A program made the position numbers and the translations under genes. From positions 1 to 64,000 of the forward strand of contig JWIT01000026.1 of assembly GCA_000949895.1 (NCBI GenBank): DNA of 64,000 nucleotides. The letters run 5' to 3'. The notes beneath the pieces were generated by a model that saw only the letters and a program-made list of their open reading frames with translations, was not told the DNA's origin and made no database searches. Each line of letters opens with the position of its first letter. Position 1 is the stretch's first letter. This DNA comes from Agrobacterium arsenijevicii. GTDB taxonomy: Bacteria > Pseudomonadota > Alphaproteobacteria > Rhizobiales > Rhizobiaceae. This document shows, one piece after another, positions 17,379 to 26,893 of this stretch.

Positions 17379-19112
17379 ATGAACCCAGGATCCGTGTCTA
17401 CGGTGAAGACTGACGCCATTGTGATCGGAGCGGGTCACAATGGTTTAGTTTGTGCAAACTATCTTGCGAGGGAAGGACTTCGTGTCCTCGTTCTCGAGGC
17501 GCGCGACGTGATTGGCGGCGCTTGTGTCAGCGAGGAGCTCGTCCCCGGTGGCACATTCTCTTCCTGTTCCTACATCCAGATGATGTTGCGACGCGAGGTT
17601 GTCGAGGATCTGGAACTAAAAAAATACGGTCTGGTTTCAGTCGCACCTGACATGCTTGAGATGGGCCTATGGGAAGACGGCGACCACGTCATGCTGTGGC
17701 GCGACATTGACCGGACCCTGAAATCCATGGAAAGACACAATGCTCGTGATGGCGCGAATTTCATGCGCTTTGGAACGCGGTTGAGGCGTTTTGGTGAATT
17801 GACCGGCGCTCTTTTGATGAGCGATCCACCGTCTGTCGAGGAACTTCGTGAGGTTTTCGAGCAGGCGGGAGAAGGCGAATTGTTCAACGAATTTGTCATG
17901 ATATCTGCGGAGGATCTGCTTTCGCGCTATTTCGAGAGTGATCGACTGCGCGGTTTCATGATGTTCATGGGGATGGTTTCGACCTGGGGCGGCCCACGCA
18001 CTCCCGGAACCGCCTATGTTTACGGTTACCACGCCCAAGGCGAGTTCGAAGGTAACTATGGTCAGTACGGCCTTCCGCAAGGTGGAATGGGCATGATCTC
18101 CGATGCGCTTGCCAAGGGTCTGGAAGCGTATGGCGGTTCCGTCAGAACCGGCTCACTCGTCCGTAAAGTGATAGTCCGGGACGATAGGGCAGTTGGCGTC
18201 GAGATGGTGTCTGGCGAAGTGATAGAAGCAGACTTGGTGGTTTCCAATGCCGACCCCAAGCGCTCACTGCAGGGCTTTCTTGATGCAGGTGTCCTGCCAC
18301 CGCCGGTTGAGAGGAAGGCGTCGCAGATCGACGTCCGCGGTTCGATGGCCCGCATTCACCTTCTTGTCGATACCCTGCCCGACTATGTTGGCTTTACCCC
18401 CGGCAAAATCGGACCACAACATCAGGGTCTCGTCATCATGGGGGCGAGCCCCGCTCTTTACGAAAAGGCATGGGAGGCACAGAAGAAAGGCGACTTCCCG
18501 GACGATTTCGTGATTGAAGCCCTGATCCCTTCCGTTACCCACCCCGGCCTGGTCAAGAGGCCTGGGCACCACACGATATCGCTCGGCGTTCAACAACTGC
18601 CGTTCGATCTCGCCGATGGCGACTGGGACAGTCGTAAGGAAGAATGGGCCGACAAGGTTCTGGAAGTCTACTTCCGCTACGCTCCCAATCTGCGCGGCAA
18701 AATTCTCGGACGCCACGTCATTACGCCCCGCGATCTGGAGCGGGTCTATAACATCACAGGCGGCAACATCTTCCATTCGTCGATGGTAGGAACTGAGAAT
18801 AACTTCGACAAACGTCCGATCGAGGAGGCAGCACACTACCGCACGCCGCTGCAAGGATATTATCTGTGTGGTTCCGGTAGTCATCCTGGCGGCGGCGTGT
18901 CCGGTGCCCCCGGGCACAATGCTGCAAAACGCATCATCGCCGACCGTGAGGGGCGCTACGATGAGCGACTTATCCGGGAAGATGCAGTCATGCGGAGCTC
19001 AACACTGGCAAATCTGGTGATGAGCACCAGCGTCGGCCGCAAACTCGGCTATTCCGTCGCACGAAGTTCCGTGTTCCGGAAAATTGCAGAGCGCCTCAAC
19101 AAGACAAAATAA
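17379..19112 (+). CDS. FAD-dependent oxidoreductase, PYROXD2 / phytoene-desaturase-like
   Basis: 577 residues from ATG 17379, with AAGGA ten bases upstream. The dinucleotide-binding motif VIGAGHNGLVCANYL starts at residue 15, then the second Gly-rich stretch RDVIGGACVSEE. The C-terminal FAD motif is LCGSGSHPGGGVSGAPGHNA. This matches the PYROXD2/CrtI-like group of flavin amine oxidase-fold enzymes, whose bacterial substrates are mostly unknown. It ends the operon with the aldehyde dehydrogenase, kinase, phospho-lyase and importer, so it may oxidise or desaturate the imported compound first. No carotenoid genes are nearby, so a carotenoid role is unlikely. Confidence 0.82.
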   Translation: MNPGSVSTVKTDAIVIGAGHNGLVCANYLAREGLRVLVLEARDVIGGACVSEELVPGGTFSSCSYIQMMLRREVVEDLELKKYGLVSVAPDMLEMGLWEDGDHVMLWRDIDRTLKSMERHNARDGANFMRFGTRLRRFGELTGALLMSDPPSVEELREVFEQAGEGELFNEFVMISAEDLLSRYFESDRLRGFMMFMGMVSTWGGPRTPGTAYVYGYHAQGEFEGNYGQYGLPQGGMGMISDALAKGLEAYGGSVRTGSLVRKVIVRDDRAVGVEMVSGEVIEADLVVSNADPKRSLQGFLDAGVLPPPVERKASQIDVRGSMARIHLLVDTLPDYVGFTPGKIGPQHQGLVIMGASPALYEKAWEAQKKGDFPDDFVIEALIPSVTHPGLVKRPGHHTISLGVQQLPFDLADGDWDSRKEEWADKVLEVYFRYAPNLRGKILGRHVITPRDLERVYNITGGNIFHSSMVGTENNFDKRPIEEAAHYRTPLQGYYLCGSGSHPGGGVSGAPGHNAAKRIIADREGRYDERLIREDAVMRSSTLANLVMSTSVGRKLGYSVARSSVFRKIAERLNKTK

Positions 19113-19734
19113 AGTGCGGTGAGAGGGACGTTTTCTCATTCGCAGCCCGGCAATCCAATCCCCAGAATGGGACGGAGGCCGTCTTCGGCTTGCCCTGGGA
19201 TCCGCCGCATGCGGGACGGAGCATCCACATCAGCTCTCATGTTTGGATGCCCTTCTCGATGCAAGGACTTTTTATCGCTACGCGAGTGATCGGGTCCGTA
19301 CATATTCGGACCTCATATTGGGACCATGACGTGCCGCGGGCTGGTATAGTGATACGCGGATCAGATTCCATTATCCGTGCAACGAGCTGAGGGCTCCCTG
19401 ACATCAGCGACAGAATGGTTTTTTGAACAACCAGATAGTGCGGCCAAGAAGAAACATGAGAACCGCAATCTTGCGGACCTTGATTTTGGTGATCTGCCAT
19501 CGTTCGATGGCGATCCTGACGAAGAACATAGGCGCCGATACCACTCGAGAGCGTCGCGGACTTTCGTGCGTTTCGGGTAAGGCAACGGGAGCGCTTCAGA
19601 GGAATAGTATTCATTCAATCTTGCAAAATTTCCGCTCGCTCGACTGGCCGCCGGCGATGTCGTGACCTGGACGTTTCACTGGAGACGCCGGTCTAGTATC
19701 GGGTTCTCTTTCAGGTACTTCATGGCCTCCCTCT
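19113..19734. other. Non-coding or degraded stretch
   Basis: About 620 bp between convergent genes. Several short open frames occur, for example 19377-19580 on + with an acidic, charged composition, but none has a convincing start, a recognisable family or a partner. I see no strong hairpin and no repeat. Confidence 0.45.
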
Positions 19735-21183
19735 TCAAACGATGTCATCACGCGACGACATGTTCGTCGATAAAGACAGTGACCCGGCTGCGGACTCGAA
19801 CTCGCACAACCCGGAAGTCGATGGGGTCTGATCGTTGCTGTGGAAACGTACTCCGCCTTTTCCAAGGCGCTTACCGGCGTAAAGAGCTTGATCTGCCTTC
19901 CTTATCAGAACCAAGGGGTCGGTCCCATCCTCGGGACTGATGGCTACACCAATTGTGACTCCGACACGGTGCGATCGATCATCAATGACAATAGGTTCCT
20001 GCACGCCGAAGATGATGGACTGACAGATAATCCGCGCCTCGTGAGCAGTGGCAATATGGGGAAATATTGCAACAAACTCGTCGCCGCCAATGCGAGCAAC
20101 AAATGCTCTCGACGGTACAATACCCCTAACGCGATCGGCCACTATGAGAAGGACCCGGTCACCGACGGCGTGACCAAACTGATCGTTGACGGCCTTAAAG
20201 CCATCCAGATCCATATAGGCGACGGTAAAATGTCTGTTTGCCTCGCTCGTGGTGAACCTTTCTATTGCCTGTAGAAGGTAGAACCGGTTCGGCAATCCCG
20301 TCAGCGCATCGTGCTTTGCCCGGTGTTCGCTGTCATCGAATTTTCTCGCCGCAGTTAAAGCTTTTCCAAATAGAATTGCTGTCAGGCCCGCAAATCCCAC
20401 CACCACGCCGATCCAGACAGGGACGGAAAAGCGAAGGAGATCCGAACCTGGATTGGCTCCCGCCCAAGCAAGTTCACCTGCTTTGCGCCCGTTGCTCAGG
20501 ATCAATGGCACAGAACGTCCCGAAGGCTCTCCGCTCTTTAAAAAATGAAGATCTGGAAGGAGATAGACGTTAGCGAATTCGGCAAGCATTTCCCTGTCCA
20601 CCACATCAATCAGGATAATCAGGTGCTGTGGCTCGCTTAGTGAGGGATCCGGTTCTAGTGGCCGAATAGGCATTACAGCGGCGACCGCCTGAACGCCTTT
20701 TGCTTCAACCAACCCGCCGACAGCGTCGTTGCGGGGTCCATTGCGCTGGTTCGCGATGAGTTCGCGGATGCCACCTGACAGTATGTCATCTAGCCGTGTC
20801 GCCGTTCGGACTCCGTTGATCGATGCGTATGTTACCGAGTCGTCGGGTGCCACGACCACCGTCATCTCCATATCGAGATTGAGGAAGATGGTCTTTCCAA
20901 CATTTTGGTCCGCCCAGTCGGCATCAGGGTGGACAACTAGTCGCTCGACGGCCTCGTCCCAAGCCCCGTAGTCCATCGCCCGCCGTTTAACATGCTCCGT
21001 TTTGACGACAATCGCGCCCTCGGCCAGTTTCGCCTGCTCATTCCAAGCCGTATCGCTTTGGTACGATGCCACAAAAAGCAGGCACGCCAACATCAGAGCC
21101 AACAGGGCGGCAACGAGACCCGCCACCGGGATCGCAAGCCTTACGATCAGTCTGGTATATGCGGATGCCTCTCTCGACGTCAT
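19735..21183 (-). CDS. Membrane diguanylate cyclase (CHASE4-like sensor + GGDEF)
   Basis: 482 residues from ATG 21183, chosen because GGAG sits seven to ten bases upstream; a 14-codon longer frame lacks one. A membrane span lies near residues 16-42. The periplasmic part has W-N-E-Q and DYGAWDEAVERL, the pattern of CHASE4 domains. A second span lies near 255-275. The GGDEF domain starts at HDALTGLPNRF, and the active site is intact as RIGGDEF near 364-370. The RxxD product-inhibition site five residues before it is absent. It should make cyclic di-GMP in response to an extracellular signal. It has no EAL domain, and its neighbour is a chemoreceptor on the same strand. Confidence 0.85.
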   Translation of the reverse strand: MTSREASAYTRLIVRLAIPVAGLVAALLALMLACLLFVASYQSDTAWNEQAKLAEGAIVVKTEHVKRRAMDYGAWDEAVERLVVHPDADWADQNVGKTIFLNLDMEMTVVVAPDDSVTYASINGVRTATRLDDILSGGIRELIANQRNGPRNDAVGGLVEAKGVQAVAAVMPIRPLEPDPSLSEPQHLIILIDVVDREMLAEFANVYLLPDLHFLKSGEPSGRSVPLILSNGRKAGELAWAGANPGSDLLRFSVPVWIGVVVGFAGLTAILFGKALTAARKFDDSEHRAKHDALTGLPNRFYLLQAIERFTTSEANRHFTVAYMDLDGFKAVNDQFGHAVGDRVLLIVADRVRGIVPSRAFVARIGGDEFVAIFPHIATAHEARIICQSIIFGVQEPIVIDDRSHRVGVTIGVAISPEDGTDPLVLIRKADQALYAGKRLGKGGVRFHSNDQTPSTSGLCEFESAAGSLSLSTNMSSRDDIV

Positions 21184-21454
21184 CAGCTGCTCCTGTTCAG
21201 CATCAATGTGGGCACCCCTCCTCAATCCACTTTGCCAACACTTTCTAAATCTGAGTGTTTTTCATGCCCGGCTTTTGGCAAGATCATGACGGAATCACAG
21301 TTTTGCATCGGTTCCTTCCGGAATCAGCGTGGCAGGTCCCCATCCGCGAATTTGGCGGATGATCGTTGTGGCCAAAGAACTCCAGTCGTCCATCCGGGCA
21401 GCTGCGAACTCAAGCGCATTACTTGCGCCCATTTTGAGTTACGCGGACCGCTCG

Positions 21455-23383
21455 TCAAAACTCTTCCCAAGTGCCCTTGACTGCAGCGTTGCCGGAAAAT
21501 GCCGCACTGACCGTGCGCACGAGTTTTTTGACAGGGGAGTGGATCGGGTGATGTGCGGAACCTGCCGCCATGACGGCGGTCGCTCCGCGTTGTCCGCCTC
21601 CCAGCCGGAACTTCGAAATCAACTCACGTAACCTGCCACTCTCGGCGGCAAGCGTTGCCCCCGCTGCGCTTGTTTCCTCAACCATAGCTGCGTTCAGCTG
21701 GGTAACCTGGTCCATCTGGTTGACGGCAGTATTGACTTCTGCGAGCCCAAGTGACTGTTCCCTCGATGACGTGGCAATTGCGTCCATATGCTTGTTGATT
21801 GTGACGATATAGCTTTCGATGGTCTTCAACGCCCCGCCGGTATCGCTGACAAGTTTGACGCCACTCTGCACCTCGCTCGAAGAATTGCGGATTAGATCTT
21901 TGATTTCCTTCGCTGCCTGAGCTGAGCGCTGTGCAAGTTCACGAACCTCCTGTGCGACTACCGCAAATCCCTTGCCGGCGTCGCCGGCACGGGCGGCTTC
22001 CACCCCAGCGTTCAGCGCAAGCAGGTTGGTCTGGAAAGCGATCTCATCGATCACGCCGATGATGTTCGCCACGCGATTGGAGGACGCTTCGATCTTTTGC
22101 ATTGCGTCGACCGCATCGGCCACGACCCGGCCTGACTGAGCAGCACTCTCATTCGCCTGCACTGCGACCTTGCGCGCTTCTTCGGCGCGCCTGGAGGAAT
22201 TGGTCACATTAACGGTGATCTGGTCGAGTGCTGCGGCTGTTTCCTCAAGCGCTGCAGCCTGCTGTTCGGTGCGTTTGGAGAGATCGTCCGCGCTTGCGCT
22301 CACCTCGCGGCTGCCATTGTCGATCGCTTCTGTTGCATCGAAAACAGCCTGCAGCGTGTAGGACAATTGATCGACCGTGGCATTAAAATCTGCGCGCAAG
22401 GTTTCAAAATCGGAAGCGAATGGATTTGAGAGCGGGAAGCTCAGGTCACCATCGGCCAAGTGCTTCAGGCCCTCGCCGAGACCGCGGGTCGCCTGCGTCA
22501 ATTCTTCGGTGCGAGCACGGTCGGCTGCCTCAGTGCGCTGGCGCTCCTCTTCGGCCAGGCTCCTGTTAGCCGTTGCCTCATGTTCAAGGCGAATTCGCTC
22601 GACGGCATTGGTCCGGAAAATCGCGACAGCATCGGCCATTTCCCCGACTTCGTCTTTACGGCCCAGACCGGCGACGGGCTCGGTAGTCTCCCCATCGGCG
22701 AGTGACAACATGCGAAGACGCAAGGCATCGATTGGCCCCGTGATGCCGCGACTGGCGACAAACAGCGAAATCCCAATCAGCGTGGCGAAGACAGTCAGCA
22801 GACCGACGATATAGGTGAGAATGGTCGATTCCATTGCACCGGTCATACGACCGGTTTCGGTCTTCAACCGGTCTATCATCCGGTCCACGGCTGCCCTAAG
22901 CTCTAATCGAAATTCTGTTACCATAGGGTCGGCTTTCACCAGGATGGCCCGGGCAGCCTCTTTCTGGTCCGTCTTTCCGAGCTCGATGACCTCGTCCGTC
23001 AACGCGAGGATTGCTGCGGTCTTCCTTTCAAAATCGGCAAGCTCTGTGGCCATGGACGGCATGAGCTCCTTGAGCATGACAAATCTATTCGCGATACGTT
23101 GGGAATTCGTATTATAGCTCTTCAAGATTTCCTTCGTGTACGGATCGTCGGCGCTGTAGGTCAGTGCTTGACCTGCATTGTAAATCGCCACAACCAGTGC
23201 TGCATTCATGCGAGCAAGCTCGACAGAGGCGACGCCGTCCTTGAGGATAAAACTGCTGTGGGCAGTGTCGGTATTTCTATAACTCGAAGCGATGGCCAGA
23301 ACTCCTGCCACACCCGCCAAGCAAAGAGGGATGATCAGTGCCAGGATTTTGGTGCGGATTTTCGTGTTTTGCAGAAACGACAT
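21455..23383 (-). CDS. Methyl-accepting chemotaxis protein
   Basis: 642 residues. Membrane spans lie near 12-33 and 188-210, with a helical periplasmic ligand domain between them (four-helix-bundle type). HAMP follows (GITGPIDALRLRMLSLADGE), and a second HAMP-like linker lies near 310-370. The signalling hairpin is intact: IIGVIDEIAFQTNLLALNAG then VEAARAGDAGKGFAVVAQEV. The last five residues are TWEEF, close to the xWxxF pentapeptide that tethers CheR/CheB on major chemoreceptors. The ATG at 23383 follows GAGG by five bases. The ligand is not known; the nearby dicarboxylate uptake genes make an organic acid plausible. Confidence 0.88.
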   Translation of the reverse strand: MSFLQNTKIRTKILALIIPLCLAGVAGVLAIASSYRNTDTAHSSFILKDGVASVELARMNAALVVAIYNAGQALTYSADDPYTKEILKSYNTNSQRIANRFVMLKELMPSMATELADFERKTAAILALTDEVIELGKTDQKEAARAILVKADPMVTEFRLELRAAVDRMIDRLKTETGRMTGAMESTILTYIVGLLTVFATLIGISLFVASRGITGPIDALRLRMLSLADGETTEPVAGLGRKDEVGEMADAVAIFRTNAVERIRLEHEATANRSLAEEERQRTEAADRARTEELTQATRGLGEGLKHLADGDLSFPLSNPFASDFETLRADFNATVDQLSYTLQAVFDATEAIDNGSREVSASADDLSKRTEQQAAALEETAAALDQITVNVTNSSRRAEEARKVAVQANESAAQSGRVVADAVDAMQKIEASSNRVANIIGVIDEIAFQTNLLALNAGVEAARAGDAGKGFAVVAQEVRELAQRSAQAAKEIKDLIRNSSSEVQSGVKLVSDTGGALKTIESYIVTINKHMDAIATSSREQSLGLAEVNTAVNQMDQVTQLNAAMVEETSAAGATLAAESGRLRELISKFRLGGGQRGATAVMAAGSAHHPIHSPVKKLVRTVSAAFSGNAAVKGTWEEF

Positions 23384-23825
23384 GGATCCTCGCAGGTTGT
23401 GGCCTCAGAGCCGATGAACTTTGACGCGATTCTACCGGCGCCGGACCGATATATCGGCACGTTGTCTTTCAATCGCATAGGACATTGGACGAATGACTAC
23501 GACGACATCCTTCATTCGACGTCGCTCAATTAATGGAATGCTCGATCATGGAGCATCAGTCTCTGGGAAGAGACTTGGTCAAAATGCTGAAGAATATCTT
23601 TATTTTCCCGTTGGGTGGGTGCTTTAAGAAGCTCTACGGAAGAATGTTGCACCGATCGGATAGTCGCTGCATTTTTGAGATATTGCCGGTATGCTGCAAT
23701 GGTCTCGGCAGGACGTATCGTCCCTCCACTTCAGGGACTGCACTGCGATGTCGCTAAATCTTGAAGCGTGTCGTACGATGCGTAGCAAGAACGGCTAGAT
23801 TGATGCAAGTCAGATCTACGATGCT
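23384..23825. other. Intergenic region without supported gene
   Basis: About 440 bp between the chemoreceptor start and the response-regulator stop. Short frames such as 23533-23757 on + look random. It must hold the chemoreceptor promoter, but I cannot mark a clear -35/-10. Confidence 0.4.
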
Positions 23826-25145
23826 TCAGTGCTTTGGAGCTGCCTTGCGGTAGAGTGCCGGATTTATGTCGTGACGTTGCAGGCGAGCGTAAAGGCTACG
23901 ACGCGGCATCTGAAGAGCATCCGACACAAGCCCGATATCTCCTGCGAAACGCTCCAGTGATGTTTTTAGGACGTTTGCCTCAAACTGATCAATTTGCTCC
24001 GTAAGTCCGAGTTCCGCCGAATTCGCGGAAGAATCATGACTAAGCCCGAGAACCACCTGAGTTGCATAGTTACGCAACTCCCGCACATTTCCGAGCCATT
24101 CGTCCGTTATCAGTCTTGTCTCTATCGTAGCATTCAGCATAGGTCGCGGGACGCCATGCAATCGCGCAGCCTCATCGAGAAAGAAGCTGAACAGCAATCC
24201 AATGTCCGGCCGACGCTCGCGCAACGGCGGAATTCGAATTCTGATGGCTTCTAACCGGTAGAGGAGATCAGCGCGGAACAGACCCTTGTTGACCCGTTGG
24301 TGCAGATCGGATTTTGTCGCTGCCACGATCCTGAGATCAACAACGGTTGATTCACCTGTCGATGAGGTCAGTTCCTTCTCCTCGACCACCCGCAGCAGTC
24401 GGCCTTGGACAAGAGCCGACATGCTGTCGATTTCGTCAAGGAATAGCGTGCCGCGATGAGCTTCTGCAAGGCGACCCCGCCTGGTCCGGTTTCCAAAGAG
24501 TGTGTCGTCTGCGATGACGTCCGGCAGTGCAGCGCAGTCGACTGAAATGAAACTTTTGCCATGGCGCCGGCTCCAACGGTGAAGAAGGCGAGCTACGAGT
24601 TCTTTGCCCGTTCCTGTCTCGCCTTCGATAAGTACGTCCACATCGGCGCTCGCCACTTGTCGGATCATTTCACGGGTCCTTACCATGACCGGTGTTTGGC
24701 CGAGAAGCGGTAGGTTCCCCTCGTCTTCTAAAGTAACCTGCCGCAATCGGCGATTTTCCAGAACAAGACGACGGGTTTCCAAGGCACGGCGGACAGATGC
24801 CATGAGATGTTCGGTGACGAAGGGTTTGGCGATGAAGTCGTAGGCGCCCTGTTTCAAGGCTGCCACGGCCATAGCGATATCACCATGGCCGGTCATCAAG
24901 ATGACCGGTAGTTCGGGGTCGCGTTCAAGTACCGCGTTCAGAAGATCGTGGCCATCAAAGCTCGGCATGCGGATGTCCGAGACAACGACGTTTGGGAGGG
25001 AAGCTGACAGGCTTGCGAAGGCGGATCTGCCATCGCGATGAACTTCTATATCAAGGCCCGCAATGGCAAATGAATCGGCGAGGGCTGATCGAAAAGCAGC
25101 GTCGTCCTCAACGAGCAAAATCTTCTGCGAATGGTGTAAATTCAT
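23826..25145 (-). CDS. DctD/NtrC-like response regulator lacking the GAFTGA loop
   Basis: 439 residues. The receiver domain (1-125) has acidic Asp 13-14, phospho-acceptor Asp 57 and Lys 107. The AAA+ domain has Walker A GETGTGKE at 175-182 and Walker B LFLDEID near 234-240. A short helix-turn-helix lies near the end (GDIGLVSDALQMPRRSLYAR). The L1 loop that carries GAFTGA, needed for sigma-54 contact in DctD, NtrC and relatives, is missing: after DDTLFGN the protein goes directly to RTRRGRLAEAHRGT. The DNA is clean there, with no frameshift. It overlaps the sensor kinase gene by four bases. It probably regulates the divergent KgtP-type permease, but perhaps not through sigma-54. Confidence 0.85.
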   Translation of the reverse strand: MNLHHSQKILLVEDDAAFRSALADSFAIAGLDIEVHRDGRSAFASLSASLPNVVVSDIRMPSFDGHDLLNAVLERDPELPVILMTGHGDIAMAVAALKQGAYDFIAKPFVTEHLMASVRRALETRRLVLENRRLRQVTLEDEGNLPLLGQTPVMVRTREMIRQVASADVDVLIEGETGTGKELVARLLHRWSRRHGKSFISVDCAALPDVIADDTLFGNRTRRGRLAEAHRGTLFLDEIDSMSALVQGRLLRVVEEKELTSSTGESTVVDLRIVAATKSDLHQRVNKGLFRADLLYRLEAIRIRIPPLRERRPDIGLLFSFFLDEAARLHGVPRPMLNATIETRLITDEWLGNVRELRNYATQVVLGLSHDSSANSAELGLTEQIDQFEANVLKTSLERFAGDIGLVSDALQMPRRSLYARLQRHDINPALYRKAAPKH

Positions 25146-26893
25146 GCCAATCTCACGGTTACGATGAAAGCCGCTCCTCCCAGGGGTGAATTGCCTATGG
25201 CAAGGGATCCGCCAAGATCGGTCATGATCTCTTGGGCGATGCCCAGACCCAGCCCCAACCCCTCGGGCTTGCCAGTGACAAAGGGAAGAAAAATCTTCTT
25301 GCCCAAATCCCGATCGATGCCAGGACCGTTATCAGCAATGGTGAGCACTAGATGGATGTCGGTGCGTTCTGCAACGATTGCAATGTGTGGATCTGCAGAA
25401 CCCTCGACCGCATCTAGGGCATTCTGCAGAAGGTTGACAAGAACCTGCTCCAAGCGAACGCGTTCGGCCAGTATCACGGGCTGGCCCTTCGGGGGAAGAT
25501 CGAGCCGAACCTTTGTCTTACGCACTCTGTCCTCGACCAAGAGCATCGCGCCAGCGATAGCGGCATCAATCTCCTCTGCGCCGACCTCCCCTTGCTTACG
25601 ACGGGAGAAGCGGCGCATTTCCTGAGTTATAGTACCGATGCGCTCCGCCATCTCAATGGTGACATCGAGATTGTCTTTCACACGCTGAAGATGGTTGGCC
25701 GCCAAATGATGACAGGCATTTTCAGAAAGCGTTCGGATCGTCGCGACGGGCTGGTTGATTTCATGCATCAGCCCTGCAGTGATTGAGCCAAGTGACGCTA
25801 GCCGGTTCGCTTGGGCAAGCTCCTCGCGGGCTTCGCGGAACCGCCGGTCGGCGGATTCACGTTGGATCATTTCGTCTCGCAATTGAGCGGTGCGCGACAA
25901 CACGGCTGCTTCGAGCTCACGTCGATCGGCCGCCATTCGAGACGCACGTGTTACACGCCACCATGCCGCAGCGCTGAGAATGTAAAAAACGAACAGCGCT
26001 GGCAATGCCAATAGCCAAGCGCGCTGGCGGGCCTGACGCAAAGCAGGTCCGGTGTCCATGAGGTGCAGCAGGGTCAGATCAGTTCCAGCAATCGGAACAT
26101 CGGCTCGGATCATGTCCTCGCCCGCCGCGGTTGACATAGTTCCCGATTGAGCCTTCGCGTAACGTCCAGCTTTAAGAACAAAATCACCGTATTGACCGCT
26201 GGATTTGATTTGTTGCGCAACTTCAGGGGTCAAGGGAGCGAGCGTTGTGAGCACCTGTGAGGCATCCGGCGCAGCCAGGATCACACCCTTTGGATCGACG
26301 ATCAGCGTCTCGCCCGGATCGTTTGTCCAAATCTGCGATAGTTCTCCAAACTCGTATTTGACCACTACAACCCCGGTTGAACTACCGGTATCACCAACTC
26401 TGCGCGCCAGAAATAAACCCGATCGTTTCGTGGCAACGCCCGCACCGTAATATTCAGACGAACCATATTTCGCAGCCTGTTTAAAATATGGCCGAAAGCC
26501 AAGGTCCAGCCCGACGAAGCTGTCGGGATTACTCGCATTCGAGGCGGACACCACACGTCCGTTCTCCGCGATGAGATATAGAATTGATGCTCCGGTTTCC
26601 TGTGCAAGAAAGTTGAGCTTGTTGCTGAGGCGGCTTGCCGTCTCGGTGAGCGGGCTGGAAAGCGCCCCGGCGATATCGGTATATTCGCCAAGCACGATTG
26701 GCAAAAGCCGGAAACGTGCCAGCTCGCTGTCGATCAGCCGGCTATGCTGGTGAGCGAGTGCCTCACATTCATTGGTTAGTTGTTCAATTGCATCGTGACG
26801 TGAGAACGACGCAGCGATCTGCCAAATGCCGGCGCTCGCGGTCACCACGATTGCACCAAAAAGACTTCGGGAGATCCAATTTGAATGTTTCAT
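25142..26893 (-). CDS. DctB-like sensor histidine kinase
   Basis: About 583 residues from the ATG at 26893; GTG 26950 and ATGs 26929/26923 are in frame, but 26893 starts just before the first membrane span (LFGAIVVTASAGIWQIAASF) and no start has a clear ribosome binding site. The periplasmic region carries PDSFVGLDLGFRPYF, a double-PAS (dCache) signature shared with DctB-type dicarboxylate sensors. A second span lies near residue 300. The H box is LGSITAGLMHEINQPVATIR, and the ATPase part has NLLQNALDAVE, DNGPGID and GLGLGLGIAQEI. It signals to the overlapping response regulator, probably sensing a dicarboxylate. Confidence 0.85.
   Translation of the reverse strand: MKHSNWISRSLFGAIVVTASAGIWQIAASFSRHDAIEQLTNECEALAHQHSRLIDSELARFRLLPIVLGEYTDIAGALSSPLTETASRLSNKLNFLAQETGASILYLIAENGRVVSASNASNPDSFVGLDLGFRPYFKQAAKYGSSEYYGAGVATKRSGLFLARRVGDTGSSTGVVVVKYEFGELSQIWTNDPGETLIVDPKGVILAAPDASQVLTTLAPLTPEVAQQIKSSGQYGDFVLKAGRYAKAQSGTMSTAAGEDMIRADVPIAGTDLTLLHLMDTGPALRQARQRAWLLALPALFVFYILSAAAWWRVTRASRMAADRRELEAAVLSRTAQLRDEMIQRESADRRFREAREELAQANRLASLGSITAGLMHEINQPVATIRTLSENACHHLAANHLQRVKDNLDVTIEMAERIGTITQEMRRFSRRKQGEVGAEEIDAAIAGAMLLVEDRVRKTKVRLDLPPKGQPVILAERVRLEQVLVNLLQNALDAVEGSADPHIAIVAERTDIHLVLTIADNGPGIDRDLGKKIFLPFVTGKPEGLGLGLGIAQEIMTDLGGSLAIGNSPLGGAAFIVTVRLA

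Noticed and set aside
17379..19112. Phytoene desaturase for carotenoids
   Set aside because: No crtB, crtE or related genes nearby; PYROXD2-like enzymes share the fold but not the role.
19377..19580. 67-codon acidic frame
   Set aside because: No start signal, no family, no partner; similar frames occur by chance in this GC-rich DNA.
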